Assembly (NCBI RefSeq): GCF_004310665.1
Contig: NZ_SIXF01000001.1
Span: forward strand, 434,001-498,000
DNA from: Pedobacter kyonggii
GTDB taxonomy: Bacteria > Bacteroidota > Bacteroidia > Sphingobacteriales > Sphingobacteriaceae
Reading direction: 5' to 3'
Length of the DNA stretch: 64,000 bases
Numbering within the stretch: the stretch's first letter is position 1; every line of letters begins with the position of its first letter. The translations under genes were made by a program, and so were the position numbers. The notes under the pieces are model-generated. The model saw only the letters and a program-made list of their open reading frames with translations, had not been told where the DNA came from and searched no databases. This document shows, piece after piece, positions 1 through 7,805 of the stretch.

Positions 1-128
1 AATCCTCTTAAATGACCTTAAGTTTCTTAGGTGACGAAATTTTTATTTGTAACGACTTACATTTAAACTTCTTTTCAAAACTCATTTCCTTCTTACTTGT
101 TATACAGTAGAACATAAATTTTACCATC

Positions 129-446
129 ATGACAAATCAAGATTTTAATACCGCTGTAAACAACGTTAAAGAAGCCTGGAAGTACCCGGAATTATTCGAA
201 AACGTCTCAAAATCTGAACGTTGGTTATCCGGCGCTGCAGGAACATATTTACTCTTTAAAGGTATTACCAGTATCTTTTCGCATCCTGTAATTGGCCTTA
301 CGGGTGCAACCATTGGTGCAGGATTACTATACCGCGGCATTACGGGTTATTGCCCAATGCGCGATTTGGCCGAACAGCGTAAAGAAGATATTGCCCCTGA
401 CGAAGTAATTATAAGTGAAACCTATGTTGTTGACGATTTGGGGTAA
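129..446 (+). CDS. DUF2892 (YgaP-type) small membrane protein
   Basis: A 105-residue protein with a hydrophobic middle (about residues 35-70) that fits two short membrane helices. The GITGYCPMR stretch after the second helix is typical of DUF2892 proteins, whose helices end in a Tyr/His-Cys-Pro motif. The N-terminal 30 residues are polar and probably cytoplasmic. The function of the family is not established; some members are fused to rhodanese domains, but no such domain is present here. It is apparently a single-gene unit, with a 65-bp gap before the next gene on the same strand. Family assignment is fairly secure; role unknown. Confidence 0.75.
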   Translation: MTNQDFNTAVNNVKEAWKYPELFENVSKSERWLSGAAGTYLLFKGITSIFSHPVIGLTGATIGAGLLYRGITGYCPMRDLAEQRKEDIAPDEVIISETYVVDDLG

Positions 447-511
447 AATTTTAAATACGAAATTTCCATTTCTTAATAAACTGGTTAACTTTAAAAAGTT
501 AAACCACAATC

Positions 512-1294
512 ATGAACAAGTACACACTATTATTTATTCCTGCGCTTTTTGCAGTGCAAGCTATGGCACAAGATAAGAAACCGGATCCTGCCAAAGACCC
601 AAAAACAACTGAGGTTTGGGAACCCGTTCCTAAAATTGTTACACCGGGCAAATTGCCTCAGGATGCACCATCTGATGCGACCATTCTTTTCAACGGGAGA
701 AATTTAGATGCATGGCATTCTGTTAAAGATCCATCTAAACCAGCTGCCTGGACAATCGACGATGGTTTTTTCACGGTAAAAAAAGGCACAGGAAATATCG
801 AAACCAATAAAAAATTTACCGATTATCAATTGCACATGGAATGGAAAATTCCTGAAAACATAACTGGCGAAGGTCAGTCACGTGGAAACAGCGGGGTATT
901 TTTAGCCTCAACTGGCGGTGGCGATGACGGTTACGAAATCCAGATTATGGATGCTTATAATAACAAAACCTATGTTAACGGACAAACAGGCAGTGTTTAC
1001 AAACAAGCTATTCCATTGGCAAATGCCAACAAGAAACCAGGCGAATGGCAATATTACGATATCATTTGGAACGCGCCACGTTTTAATGAAGATGGAACAG
1101 TACAAAAACCAGCAAGTGTTACTGTATTTTTAAACGGCGTACTTTTACAGAACGGATTTGTACTAAAAGGGGAAACCAGGTATATCGGTGCACCAGAATA
1201 CAAAAAACATGGTCCGGCTTCAATTAAATTACAAGATCACGGCGATCCAAGTCCTGCAATCAGTTACAGGAACATCTGGGTAAGAGAATTATAA
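512..1294 (+). CDS. Secreted DUF1080 (3-keto-disaccharide hydrolase-like) protein
   Basis: A 260-residue protein with a signal peptide of about 19 residues ending AMA before Q20. From about residue 55 it follows the DUF1080 pattern: an LFNGRNLDAW opening, a middle with a GNSGVFL motif, a YEIQIMDAY segment and a closing YRNIWVREL. The fold is a concanavalin-like beta sandwich. Some DUF1080 members act on 3-keto-glycosides, and others are carbohydrate-binding. The protein is probably periplasmic or surface-exposed and linked to sugar catabolism. Its last codons and stop are repeated about 145 bp downstream, after a dispersed repeat (see the repeat entry). Family sure, substrate unknown. Confidence 0.85.
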   Translation: MNKYTLLFIPALFAVQAMAQDKKPDPAKDPKTTEVWEPVPKIVTPGKLPQDAPSDATILFNGRNLDAWHSVKDPSKPAAWTIDDGFFTVKKGTGNIETNKKFTDYQLHMEWKIPENITGEGQSRGNSGVFLASTGGGDDGYEIQIMDAYNNKTYVNGQTGSVYKQAIPLANANKKPGEWQYYDIIWNAPRFNEDGTVQKPASVTVFLNGVLLQNGFVLKGETRYIGAPEYKKHGPASIKLQDHGDPSPAISYRNIWVREL

Positions 1295-1439
1295 TTTCAA
1301 CAAAACAACAATATAGGCCTCGTTTGTAACAAGGATTAATGAAAACAGCGATTTTATCGCCTAATATTAAACACATTAAAAATATGAATCTCTTGCATCC
1401 TCGTTACAAACGAGGACGATCACAGTTAGAGAATTATAA
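1295..1439. repeat. REP/MITE-like element with long inverted repeats
   Basis: Inverted arms at 1318-1336 and 1397-1415 read CCTCGTTTGTAACAAGGAT and ATCCTCGTTACAAACGAGG. They are complementary over 19 bases with one mismatch, separated by 60 bp that contain a smaller GCGATTTTATCGC hairpin. The 12-bp string AGAGAATTATAA occurs at 1283-1294, where it forms the end and stop of the preceding gene, and again at 1428-1439, as a target-site duplication would. The arms resemble short palindromes that accompany REP-associated transposases in Bacteroidota, but this is from general recollection and no transposase is nearby. Confidence 0.65.
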
Positions 1440-1460
1440 ATAAAACAAAACAATAATAAG

Positions 1461-1495
1461 AAACCTGCAGATCAAAAGTTTGCGGGTTTTGTTTT
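1461..1495 (+). terminator. Intrinsic terminator after the DUF1080 gene
   Basis: Arms AAACCTGCA (1461-1469) and TGCGGGTTT (1481-1489) form a 9-bp stem with one G-T pair, followed by TGTTTTAT. It terminates the upstream + strand unit. Confidence 0.7.
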
Positions 1496-1544
1496 ATAAG
1501 ATAATTTCATTGATAATTGCATCAGATTAACAGCGGTATTTTTT

Positions 1545-2141
1545 ATGAACAAAGGCAGATTAGAAGCATTTAGTGATGGGGTTATTGCAATTATCATTAC
1601 CATTATGGTTTTAGAGATCAAGGTTCCAGAGCATGGCGATACATTAGCTAGCTTAAAACCACTTATTCCTAAATTTATCAGTTACGTTTTAAGTTTTACT
1701 TATGTGGGTATTTACTGGAACAATCACCATCACCTCATGCATGCGGTTAAGAAAGTGAGCGGATCAATGCTGTGGGCCAATTTAAATTTGCTTTTTTGGT
1801 TATCTCTTTTTCCGGTTACAGCAGGATGGATGGGAGAAAACCATTTCACCTTTTGGCCAGTTGTGGCTTATGGCGTAGTATTATTTTTAGCAGCCATTGC
1901 TTATTTAATTTTGGTCATCACGATTAAAAAAACAGAGGGTGCACATTCACTCGTAGTTGAAGCAATAGGCAATGATAGTAAAGGAAAAATTTCTTTAGTT
2001 TTTTATGCCCTGGGAATAGGCCTCAGCTTCATAAACCCTTGGATTGGCTGTTCGATGTATGTAATTGTTGCAGCCATTTGGTTTATACCCGATACCAGAA
2101 TTGAGCGGGCTATACATCAATCATTAGAGAATAAAGGCTAG
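1545..2141 (+). CDS. TMEM175-family (DUF1211) membrane channel
   Basis: A 198-residue, strongly hydrophobic protein with about six predicted membrane helices. It opens with the family signature R-x-x-x-F-S-D: Arg5 and FSDGV at residues 9-13, then AIIITIMVLEI in the first helix. Bacterial TMEM175 homologues form tetrameric potassium-permeable channels whose filter lies in this first helix. The start is the first ATG before the signature. The stop codon overlaps the stop of the convergent aat gene by four bases. It is likely a cytoplasmic-membrane K+ leak channel; ion specificity is inferred from the family. Confidence 0.82.
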   Translation: MNKGRLEAFSDGVIAIIITIMVLEIKVPEHGDTLASLKPLIPKFISYVLSFTYVGIYWNNHHHLMHAVKKVSGSMLWANLNLLFWLSLFPVTAGWMGENHFTFWPVVAYGVVLFLAAIAYLILVITIKKTEGAHSLVVEAIGNDSKGKISLVFYALGIGLSFINPWIGCSMYVIVAAIWFIPDTRIERAIHQSLENKG

Positions 2142-2770
2142 TCCATTCTCAAAACACCCATAAATGTTTCTCTCTCTATCATTTCAGCGCCTAAGCTCAT
2201 TAAATGATCGTTTGGTAACTGGCAATCTATTAAATCGATATTCATTTTACTTAAAAAAATCAATCCTGCTTTTGAGGCATTGCTTACATGGCTAAACATA
2301 CTTTCGCCGCAAAAAACACGGTTTACTTTTAAACCATATAAGCCCCCAATCAATTTGTCTTCCTGCCAAACCTCTACACTATGCGCATAGCCCTGCTGAT
2401 GAAGGTTAATGTAAGCATCTTGCATTTCGTTGGTAATCCAGGTACCATCCTGCCCTTTCCTTTCGGTAGTTGCGCAATTGCGGATCACTTCGGCAAAAGC
2501 CTGATTAAAAGTAATCTTGAAAACTTCCTGGTTTAAAATTTTCTGCATGCTTTTACTGATCTTAATTTTATTAGGATAAATCACACAGCGCTTGTGTGGT
2601 GAATACCAGAGGATAGGTTCGCCTTCACTAAACCAGGGAAATATACCATTCGAATAGGCGATTAACAACCGCTCCGTACTTAAATCGCCCCCAATGGCCA
2701 ATAAACCATCCTCTTCTGCCAAAGCCGGATCTGGAAAGCCCGGGTCATCATCTAGTAACTGAAAAAACAT
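2138..2770 (-). CDS. aat: Leucyl/phenylalanyl-tRNA--protein transferase
   Basis: Transfers Leu or Phe from charged tRNA to the N-terminal Arg or Lys of proteins, marking them for ClpS/ClpAP degradation in the bacterial N-degron pathway. The sequence has the family landmarks FPDPALAEEDGLLAIGGDL, then YSNGIFPWF, WYSPHKRCV, GTWITNEMQDAY, HSVEVW and GESMFS. About 210 residues, normal for the family. The open frame extends upstream to 2794, but the ATG at 2770 gives MFFQLLDDDPGF, which matches the usual family N-terminus, so I choose it. Convergent with the TMEM175-like gene, with overlapping stop codons. Confidence 0.93.
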   Translation of the reverse strand: MFFQLLDDDPGFPDPALAEEDGLLAIGGDLSTERLLIAYSNGIFPWFSEGEPILWYSPHKRCVIYPNKIKISKSMQKILNQEVFKITFNQAFAEVIRNCATTERKGQDGTWITNEMQDAYINLHQQGYAHSVEVWQEDKLIGGLYGLKVNRVFCGESMFSHVSNASKAGLIFLSKMNIDLIDCQLPNDHLMSLGAEMIERETFMGVLRMD

Positions 2771-2843
2771 CAACAAAAATAAGAAAGAAAACAAAGATTA
2801 AACCCTGGCGTTTTAAATAAGTCATACTGTAAAACAGTCCATT

Positions 2844-4286
2844 ATGAGCGCAAAAGATAATTTCCTTAAAGTAAAACATCTTTACAACCGGGCAGGCTTC
2901 GGGGTTTCTTATACCGACTTACAAAAATTAAGCAAAAAGAATCTCGATAAGGTGGTGGACAACTTGCTTAAAGATTCCCAAAAAGACGATCCAATCAATC
3001 TAGTAAACGACTTTGAATCAAAACGACAGCTTTTGATACAGGCAGGTTTATATGCTAAAAAAGATCTGAATGATGATGAAAAAAAAATGCGCCAGCAGAT
3101 TGTTCGCGAACAAAACGAAGTAAGCCGCGACCTGAATATTGCCTTCATTACCAAAATGATCAACACAGATGCGCCGTTGAGGGAAAAGATGACGCTCTTT
3201 TGGCATGGCCATTTTGCCTGCCGCAGCAATAACCCGTTTTTTGCACAACAACTAAATAATATCCAAAGAACAAATGCCCTGGGCAGCTTTAAAACCTTAT
3301 TGATTGAGGTTTCTAAGTCGCCTGCAATGCTGCAATACCTGAATAACCAGCAAAATAGAAAAGGTAAACCAAATGAGAACTTCGCCCGCGAACTCATGGA
3401 ACTTTTCACCCTGGGAAGAGGAAATTATACCGAGCAGGACATTAAAGAATCTGCCCGCTCTTTTACTGGATGGATGTACGACAAAGACGGCTCGTTCATT
3501 TTCAGACAAAATCTGCACGATTCCGGAACAAAAAATTTCTTCGGTAAAATCGGGAATTTTGAAGGCGAAAACATCATCGATATTATTCTCGAGAAACCAG
3601 AAACCTCGCAGTTTATCGCCAGGAAAATATATAAATTCTTCGTAAACGATAACCCGAATGAGGATCATATTAAAGAACTTGCCACACATTTTTACAACTC
3701 GAAATACGATATTGCCTCGATGATGAAAAAAATATTTACATCTGATTGGTTTTATAGCCCTGAAAATGTAGGCACAAAAATTAAATCACCAGCCGATTTT
3801 TTGGTAGGCTTAAGTCGCGAGTTTTATGTTACCTATAACAAACCACAGGTTTTAATACAGCTACAAAGCAGTTTGGGGCAATATTTATTTAACCCACCTA
3901 ATGTTGCAGGTTGGCCTGGCGGACAAAGTTGGATTGATAGTTCATCGTTAATGTTGAGGATGCGGATTCCTTCACTCGTTTTAAATGATGGCGAAATCGA
4001 TTTCAGTGGCAAAGCCGATCCTGAAGATGAAGCCGTAATTGCATTAAGCAGAACAGCTACAACTAATGCAAACGCCAAAATGAAACCAAAATCGTATGTA
4101 AATGCAAATGCAGACTGGCCTAAATTTTTAGATACATTACCAAAAGGACTAACACCTTTGGAACTTACCGAGTTTTTATTACAACCGAAATTAAACGCCA
4201 AAATTACAGCGATGGTAAGCGATAATAAAGGATTGCGGAGTACAGCAGTCGAAATTACCAGCATGCCCGAGTATCAACTGTGTTAA
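2844..4286 (+). CDS. DUF1800 family protein
   Basis: A 480-residue protein without an obvious signal peptide. It has DUF1800 landmarks: an N-terminal LYNRAGFG segment, FWHGHFACR near residue 120, NENFARELMELFTLG near 180, and a late FNPPNVAGWPGG motif. DUF1800 proteins occur widely beside DUF1501 proteins in Bacteroidota and Planctomycetes. Their biochemical role is unknown, though they are often suspected to form a secreted or periplasmic complex. The DUF1501 partner follows on the same strand after 93 bp, so the two are probably one transcription unit. Confidence 0.85.
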   Translation: MSAKDNFLKVKHLYNRAGFGVSYTDLQKLSKKNLDKVVDNLLKDSQKDDPINLVNDFESKRQLLIQAGLYAKKDLNDDEKKMRQQIVREQNEVSRDLNIAFITKMINTDAPLREKMTLFWHGHFACRSNNPFFAQQLNNIQRTNALGSFKTLLIEVSKSPAMLQYLNNQQNRKGKPNENFARELMELFTLGRGNYTEQDIKESARSFTGWMYDKDGSFIFRQNLHDSGTKNFFGKIGNFEGENIIDIILEKPETSQFIARKIYKFFVNDNPNEDHIKELATHFYNSKYDIASMMKKIFTSDWFYSPENVGTKIKSPADFLVGLSREFYVTYNKPQVLIQLQSSLGQYLFNPPNVAGWPGGQSWIDSSSLMLRMRIPSLVLNDGEIDFSGKADPEDEAVIALSRTATTNANAKMKPKSYVNANADWPKFLDTLPKGLTPLELTEFLLQPKLNAKITAMVSDNKGLRSTAVEITSMPEYQLC

Positions 4287-4379
4287 TAGTCGATAGTTAT
4301 TGGTCCAATAGCCGATTAGCTAAACACCCAAACCAATGTACTATTGACGAATGAACAAGTGAACAAAAACATTAACAAG

Positions 4380-5579
4380 ATGAACAGAAGAAATTTTTTA
4401 AGAAATACAGGATTTGTTGCAGCAGGTTCACTATTTGTTCCGGCTTTTATGAAACCGCTTGAGGCCATGGCGCTTGATGAGCTGAGCCTATACAAAAACT
4501 TAGTTGTGGTACAGCTTTCTGGTGGAAATGACGGTTTAAACACGGTTATTCCCTTCGGAAACGATATTTACTACCAGAAAAGAAAAAGCATTGCCATTAA
4601 ACCTGAAGAGGTGATTAAACTGAACGACATGCAAGGGCTAAACCCGAACATGGCCGCCCTGCAAGAAATTTATGATCAAGGATGGATGACCATCATCAAC
4701 GATGTTGGCTACCCTAACCCAGACCGCTCGCATTTCCGTTCGATGGATATCTGGCAAACGGGTAGCGATAGCAATCAATTCTTATCAACTGGTTGGATTG
4801 GCCGTTATTTAGATAGCAATTGCCAAACCTGCAAATCCCCATATACTGCGATAGAAGTAGACGACTCGCTTTCTCTGGCCATGAAAGGACAAACCAAAAA
4901 AGGAATTGCACTAAGAGATCCTGCGGCTTTGTTCCGCAATACAAATGATCCCTTTTTTAAGGCTATGTTGCAGAATGACAAGGAACATTTAGACGAAGAC
5001 AATTTAGGTTATTTGTATAAAACGATGATCGAAACTTCATCCTCTGCCAGCTATATCCAGAATACCTCCAAAATTTATCGGTCGAAATCTACTTACCCTA
5101 CTTCGGGTTTTGCAAACCAATTGAAAACGGTTTCTAAATTTATTTCTTCGGGATTAAAAACAAGGGTTTATTATGTATCGCTCAGTGGTTTTGATACCCA
5201 CGTGAATCAAATTGGTCAACAAGGTAATCTGCTTAAACAGTATAGTGAAGGTATGGCTGCTTTTTTGAAAGATCTAAAATTGAACAATAAGTTGGAGGAT
5301 ACCTTGGTAATTACCTTCTCCGAATTTGGCCGCAGGGTAGAACAAAACGCCAGTAACGGCACCGACCATGGAACGGCAAATAATATGTTTGTTTTTGGCG
5401 GAAAATTAAAGAAACAAGGGATTTTTAACGCTGCACCTAACTTGAGCGACCTGGACACTGGCGACTTAAAATACCAACTGGATTTCAGACAGGTTTATGG
5501 TACCATTTTAGATAAATGGTTAGATGTAAATAATGCTGATATCTTGAACAAAAAATTTAATACGCTGGATTTTATATAG
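4380..5579 (+). CDS. DUF1501 family exported protein (Tat-type signal)
   Basis: DUF1501 proteins belong to the alkaline-phosphatase/sulfatase-like superfamily, and their reaction is unknown. I place the start at the ATG at 4380, giving MNRRNFLRNTGFVAAGSL: a twin-arginine signal followed by a hydrophobic stretch. The frame is open back to a TTG at 4344, but that adds a 12-residue Asn/Lys tail unlike the family. Later landmarks are VVVQLSGGNDGLNTVIP, DRSHFRSMDIWQTG, SGFDTH, TFSEFGRRV and GTDHG, which are the usual metal-binding-type His/Asp clusters. It pairs with the preceding DUF1800 gene. Confidence 0.87.
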   Translation: MNRRNFLRNTGFVAAGSLFVPAFMKPLEAMALDELSLYKNLVVVQLSGGNDGLNTVIPFGNDIYYQKRKSIAIKPEEVIKLNDMQGLNPNMAALQEIYDQGWMTIINDVGYPNPDRSHFRSMDIWQTGSDSNQFLSTGWIGRYLDSNCQTCKSPYTAIEVDDSLSLAMKGQTKKGIALRDPAALFRNTNDPFFKAMLQNDKEHLDEDNLGYLYKTMIETSSSASYIQNTSKIYRSKSTYPTSGFANQLKTVSKFISSGLKTRVYYVSLSGFDTHVNQIGQQGNLLKQYSEGMAAFLKDLKLNNKLEDTLVITFSEFGRRVEQNASNGTDHGTANNMFVFGGKLKKQGIFNAAPNLSDLDTGDLKYQLDFRQVYGTILDKWLDVNNADILNKKFNTLDFI

Positions 5580-5586
5580 ATATTAC

Positions 5587-5634
5587 AAAGAAGTCAAGTT
5601 TAATAAGCAGCTTGCTATGAAACTTGACTTCTTT
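5587..5634. terminator. Bidirectional intrinsic terminator
   Basis: Perfect 15-bp arms at 5587-5601 (AAAGAAGTCAAGTTT) and 5620-5634 (AAACTTGACTTCTTT), with A/T runs on both outer sides. It lies between two convergent genes and should serve both. Confidence 0.88.
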
Positions 5635-5635
5635 A

Positions 5636-5989
5636 TTACTTCCTTTTTAACACATATACAGGCCGGTTTGATGATTGGTCTACCTGCTCTGTGTAAACAC
5701 TAAACAACTCGTAGCCATAGGCTTTCATTTTGTTTACGGCATCGATTGCTGAATTAAATTCAATTTTTTTATCATTATCATCTCTAATATAAAGTTCGCT
5801 GTAATCGCCCACCTTTTGGCCATGCTCTAGCGCAATCCATTGTTTATCTGCTAAAAAACTTTTTACTGCACGGATCTGGATATAATCCACATGGATATCG
5901 GTCAGTTTCACGCCATTTACATTTTGGGCTTTGGCACGCAACAGCCCAAAGCAAGCGACGAATGTCGCTGCAAGAATTAATTTTTTCAT
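5636..5989 (-). CDS. Small secreted protein of unknown function
   Basis: A 117-residue protein with a clear signal peptide (MKKLILAATFVACFG core, probable cleavage after AKA-Q at about residue 21). The mature part is about 95 residues with mixed charge, including DYSELYIRDDNDKKIEF and a C-terminal SNRPVYVLKRK. I do not recognise a named family. It is probably a small periplasmic protein. It is convergent with the DUF1501 gene across a shared terminator and divergent from the yccF-like gene. The start is supported by the signal peptide. Confidence 0.6.
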   Translation of the reverse strand: MKKLILAATFVACFGLLRAKAQNVNGVKLTDIHVDYIQIRAVKSFLADKQWIALEHGQKVGDYSELYIRDDNDKKIEFNSAIDAVNKMKAYGYELFSVYTEQVDQSSNRPVYVLKRK

Positions 5990-6094
5990 GTTGTGTTTCT
6001 TTTGTGTGTGATTCTAAATTACGAAGAATACATGAGTATGTATTAAATGAATTGTAACAAATACTTCCAAATTAAATCTTAAACTAAAAACATA

Positions 6095-6463
6095 ATGAAC
6101 TTTTTAGGCAATATTATCTGGATTATTTTTGGTGGTATCTTTATTTTCTTCGAATATATTATTGGAGGCCTTATCCTTTGTCTAACCATTGTGGGGATTC
6201 CTTTTGGTATCCAATGTTTTAAATTTGCTATTGTAGGCCTTGCCCCTTTTGGCGTTAAAATAACTGATACCTCATCAAACACAGGTTGCCTTTCTACCAT
6301 TATGAACCTGATCTGGATTTTATGTGGCGGTTTCTGGATTGCTTTAACCCATTTGTTTTTTGGTATCCTGCTTTGCATTACCATTGTAGGTATCCCATTT
6401 GGGCGCCAGCATTTTAAGTTGATGAACTTAGCTTTTACACCGTTCGGGAAATCGATTTCTTAA
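6095..6463 (+). CDS. YccF domain inner-membrane protein
   Basis: A 122-residue membrane protein built from two similar halves. Each contains an N-x-I-W-I/L-x-x-GG-F/W type helix followed by L-x-C-x-T-I-V-GIPFG: GIPFGIQCFKFA in the first half and GIPFGRQHFKLM in the second. This duplicated pattern is diagnostic of the YccF domain (DUF307). Four helices are likely. The function of the family is not known. The gene stands alone, between a divergent small secreted protein and a repeat-rich gap. Confidence 0.85.
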   Translation: MNFLGNIIWIIFGGIFIFFEYIIGGLILCLTIVGIPFGIQCFKFAIVGLAPFGVKITDTSSNTGCLSTIMNLIWILCGGFWIALTHLFFGILLCITIVGIPFGRQHFKLMNLAFTPFGKSIS

Positions 6464-6479
6464 TTAAATAAATCTATAT

Positions 6480-6773
6480 AGCTTCGTCATTTTTACCGCG
6501 GTGTTCCAAAGAAACTTCTTCAGAAGAGAAATCTGTAGATTTTTTTTTGAAAAGCAGGGTTCGGTGTTTATCGGATCCGAAAGTCCCGCCATCCGCTTTA
6601 CCTCTCTGCGTTCGGTGCCCGCTCCTGTCAGGTTTATTGAACTGTGGCCTGTTGCCATTAGCAAAAAACACTGTACCTAGCCCCGATTGAATGGGTGCCC
6701 ACGATACTTCATCGGGGCAGGAAGGAAAGCGGGGACTGTCGAAACCGATGAGCACAACCCTTGCGCTCCAAAA
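6480..6773. repeat. Composite dispersed intergenic repeat, copy A
   Basis: This gap has no convincing gene. The segment 6546-6643 (CAGGGTTCGGTG, then CGAAAGTCCCGCCATCCGCTT, then TCAGGTTTATT) aligns in order with 13912-14025 and has shared blocks such as CGAAAGTC, CCGCTT and TCAGGTTTATT. To its right, CCCCGAT (6681-6687) and ATCGGGG (6711-6717) are inverted arms. The whole stretch is GC-richer than its surroundings. A 93-residue open frame on the minus strand (6474-6755) is of odd composition and is regarded as spurious. Confidence 0.6.
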
Positions 6774-7748
6774 CTACTGGATCAATCCTATTGATTTAGA
6801 ATGTTCAATCGCTTGCTCGCTATTATTAAATAAACATGCCCTCACCCCTTTCTCTTCAACTTTTTTAAGCCATTGCCTTGTTTCTGCTTCTTTTTCAGGA
6901 CGAATATTGCGAATGTATACCGCTTCGATATTTTTTGGATACTTCTTCACTATTGTAGAATAAATTTTTGGGTCCTGCTGCGAGTTATCACCAAAAAACA
7001 CAAACTTCTGGTTGGGGAAGGCATCTAAAATTCGCATTACCCTCAATAATTTACCCTCATGGCCTGTTTTACCTGTTCGGACTAAATCTTTCCACCGTTT
7101 TAATGTATTTAAAAGAAAAGCACCGTCAGGCAGCTTGTTAAACCTAAAAGTCTCGACCAAATAATCGTAAAGGTTCCATTCACTGCTGCTTACATAAAAA
7201 AAAGGATTGGGCTGATCTGATTCAGTATGCGACAAGGCCAGTTGCTGATAATGACTGGCTGCATCAGGAAAGGTTTTACGCGTATGCGGATTCTTGATAA
7301 ACAACTCTCGCAACCGCCTCCCAATAGTTGCCGAATGAGAAATCATCACAGTATCATCCACATCCGAAATAAAGGCATATTGCGTAATGTGCGGTACATA
7401 TACCTTCCCTTCACCTGCACTTAATACTTTCCCGTTTTTATCAACCGCTTCCACTTTAACAAAGTGCCAGCCTGCAGGCACATCATGTTCGGCTTTCCAT
7501 TCGAACTTAAAAAAGCCATCCCCTTCGGTTTTATTGTAAATCGTTTGATCAAAAAATTGCAAACGCACCTCAACAAAAGCATAAGGTTTTAAGATGAAGA
7601 GCTTTAAAAGATGTGCGATATTAACAAACAAATTATTGCTGTAAACCTGCTGTGTTTTTGCCTTGCGTTTAAAAACATGACCATAAACAACCAAATTGTG
7701 TGCGTGACCGTAGCCATGATACACCTTAACACTAGCAGATTTATTCAT
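6774..7748 (-). CDS. App1-like (DUF2183) phosphatidate phosphatase domain protein
   Basis: A 324-residue protein from the ATG at 7748 (MNKSASVKVYHGYG). The frame is open to 7805, but the extra residues do not look like family sequence. Residues about 90-125 resemble a beta-sandwich segment (FFKFEWKAEHDVPAGWHFV). The DUF2183 catalytic core follows, with the HAD-type D-x-D-x-T motif in ISDVDDTVMISHS and a later FFGDNSQQDPKIY. Yeast App1 dephosphorylates phosphatidate to diacylglycerol; bacterial homologues are untested in general. The divergent neighbour 57 bp away is a diacylglycerol-kinase-like gene catalysing the opposite step, which supports a lipid role. Confidence 0.8.
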   Translation of the reverse strand: MNKSASVKVYHGYGHAHNLVVYGHVFKRKAKTQQVYSNNLFVNIAHLLKLFILKPYAFVEVRLQFFDQTIYNKTEGDGFFKFEWKAEHDVPAGWHFVKVEAVDKNGKVLSAGEGKVYVPHITQYAFISDVDDTVMISHSATIGRRLRELFIKNPHTRKTFPDAASHYQQLALSHTESDQPNPFFYVSSSEWNLYDYLVETFRFNKLPDGAFLLNTLKRWKDLVRTGKTGHEGKLLRVMRILDAFPNQKFVFFGDNSQQDPKIYSTIVKKYPKNIEAVYIRNIRPEKEAETRQWLKKVEEKGVRACLFNNSEQAIEHSKSIGLIQ

Positions 7749-7805
7749 CTGTATTAAAACAGAGTTTATTAAAAGTTGTTTGTGATGTAAACCATAAGGT
7801 AACAA

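Noticed and set aside
2909-3409. Long minus-strand open frame inside the DUF1800 gene
   Set aside because: A shadow frame of a well-supported gene, with Cys/Ser/Phe-rich composition typical of antisense translation.
4344-4379. TTG start extending the DUF1501 protein by 12 residues
   Set aside because: The extension is Asn/Lys-rich and would bury the twin-arginine signal that starts naturally at 4380.
6474-6755. Open frame of 93 codons on the minus strand
   Set aside because: It lies within a repeat that aligns to another non-coding gap, has unusual composition and no recognisable domain.
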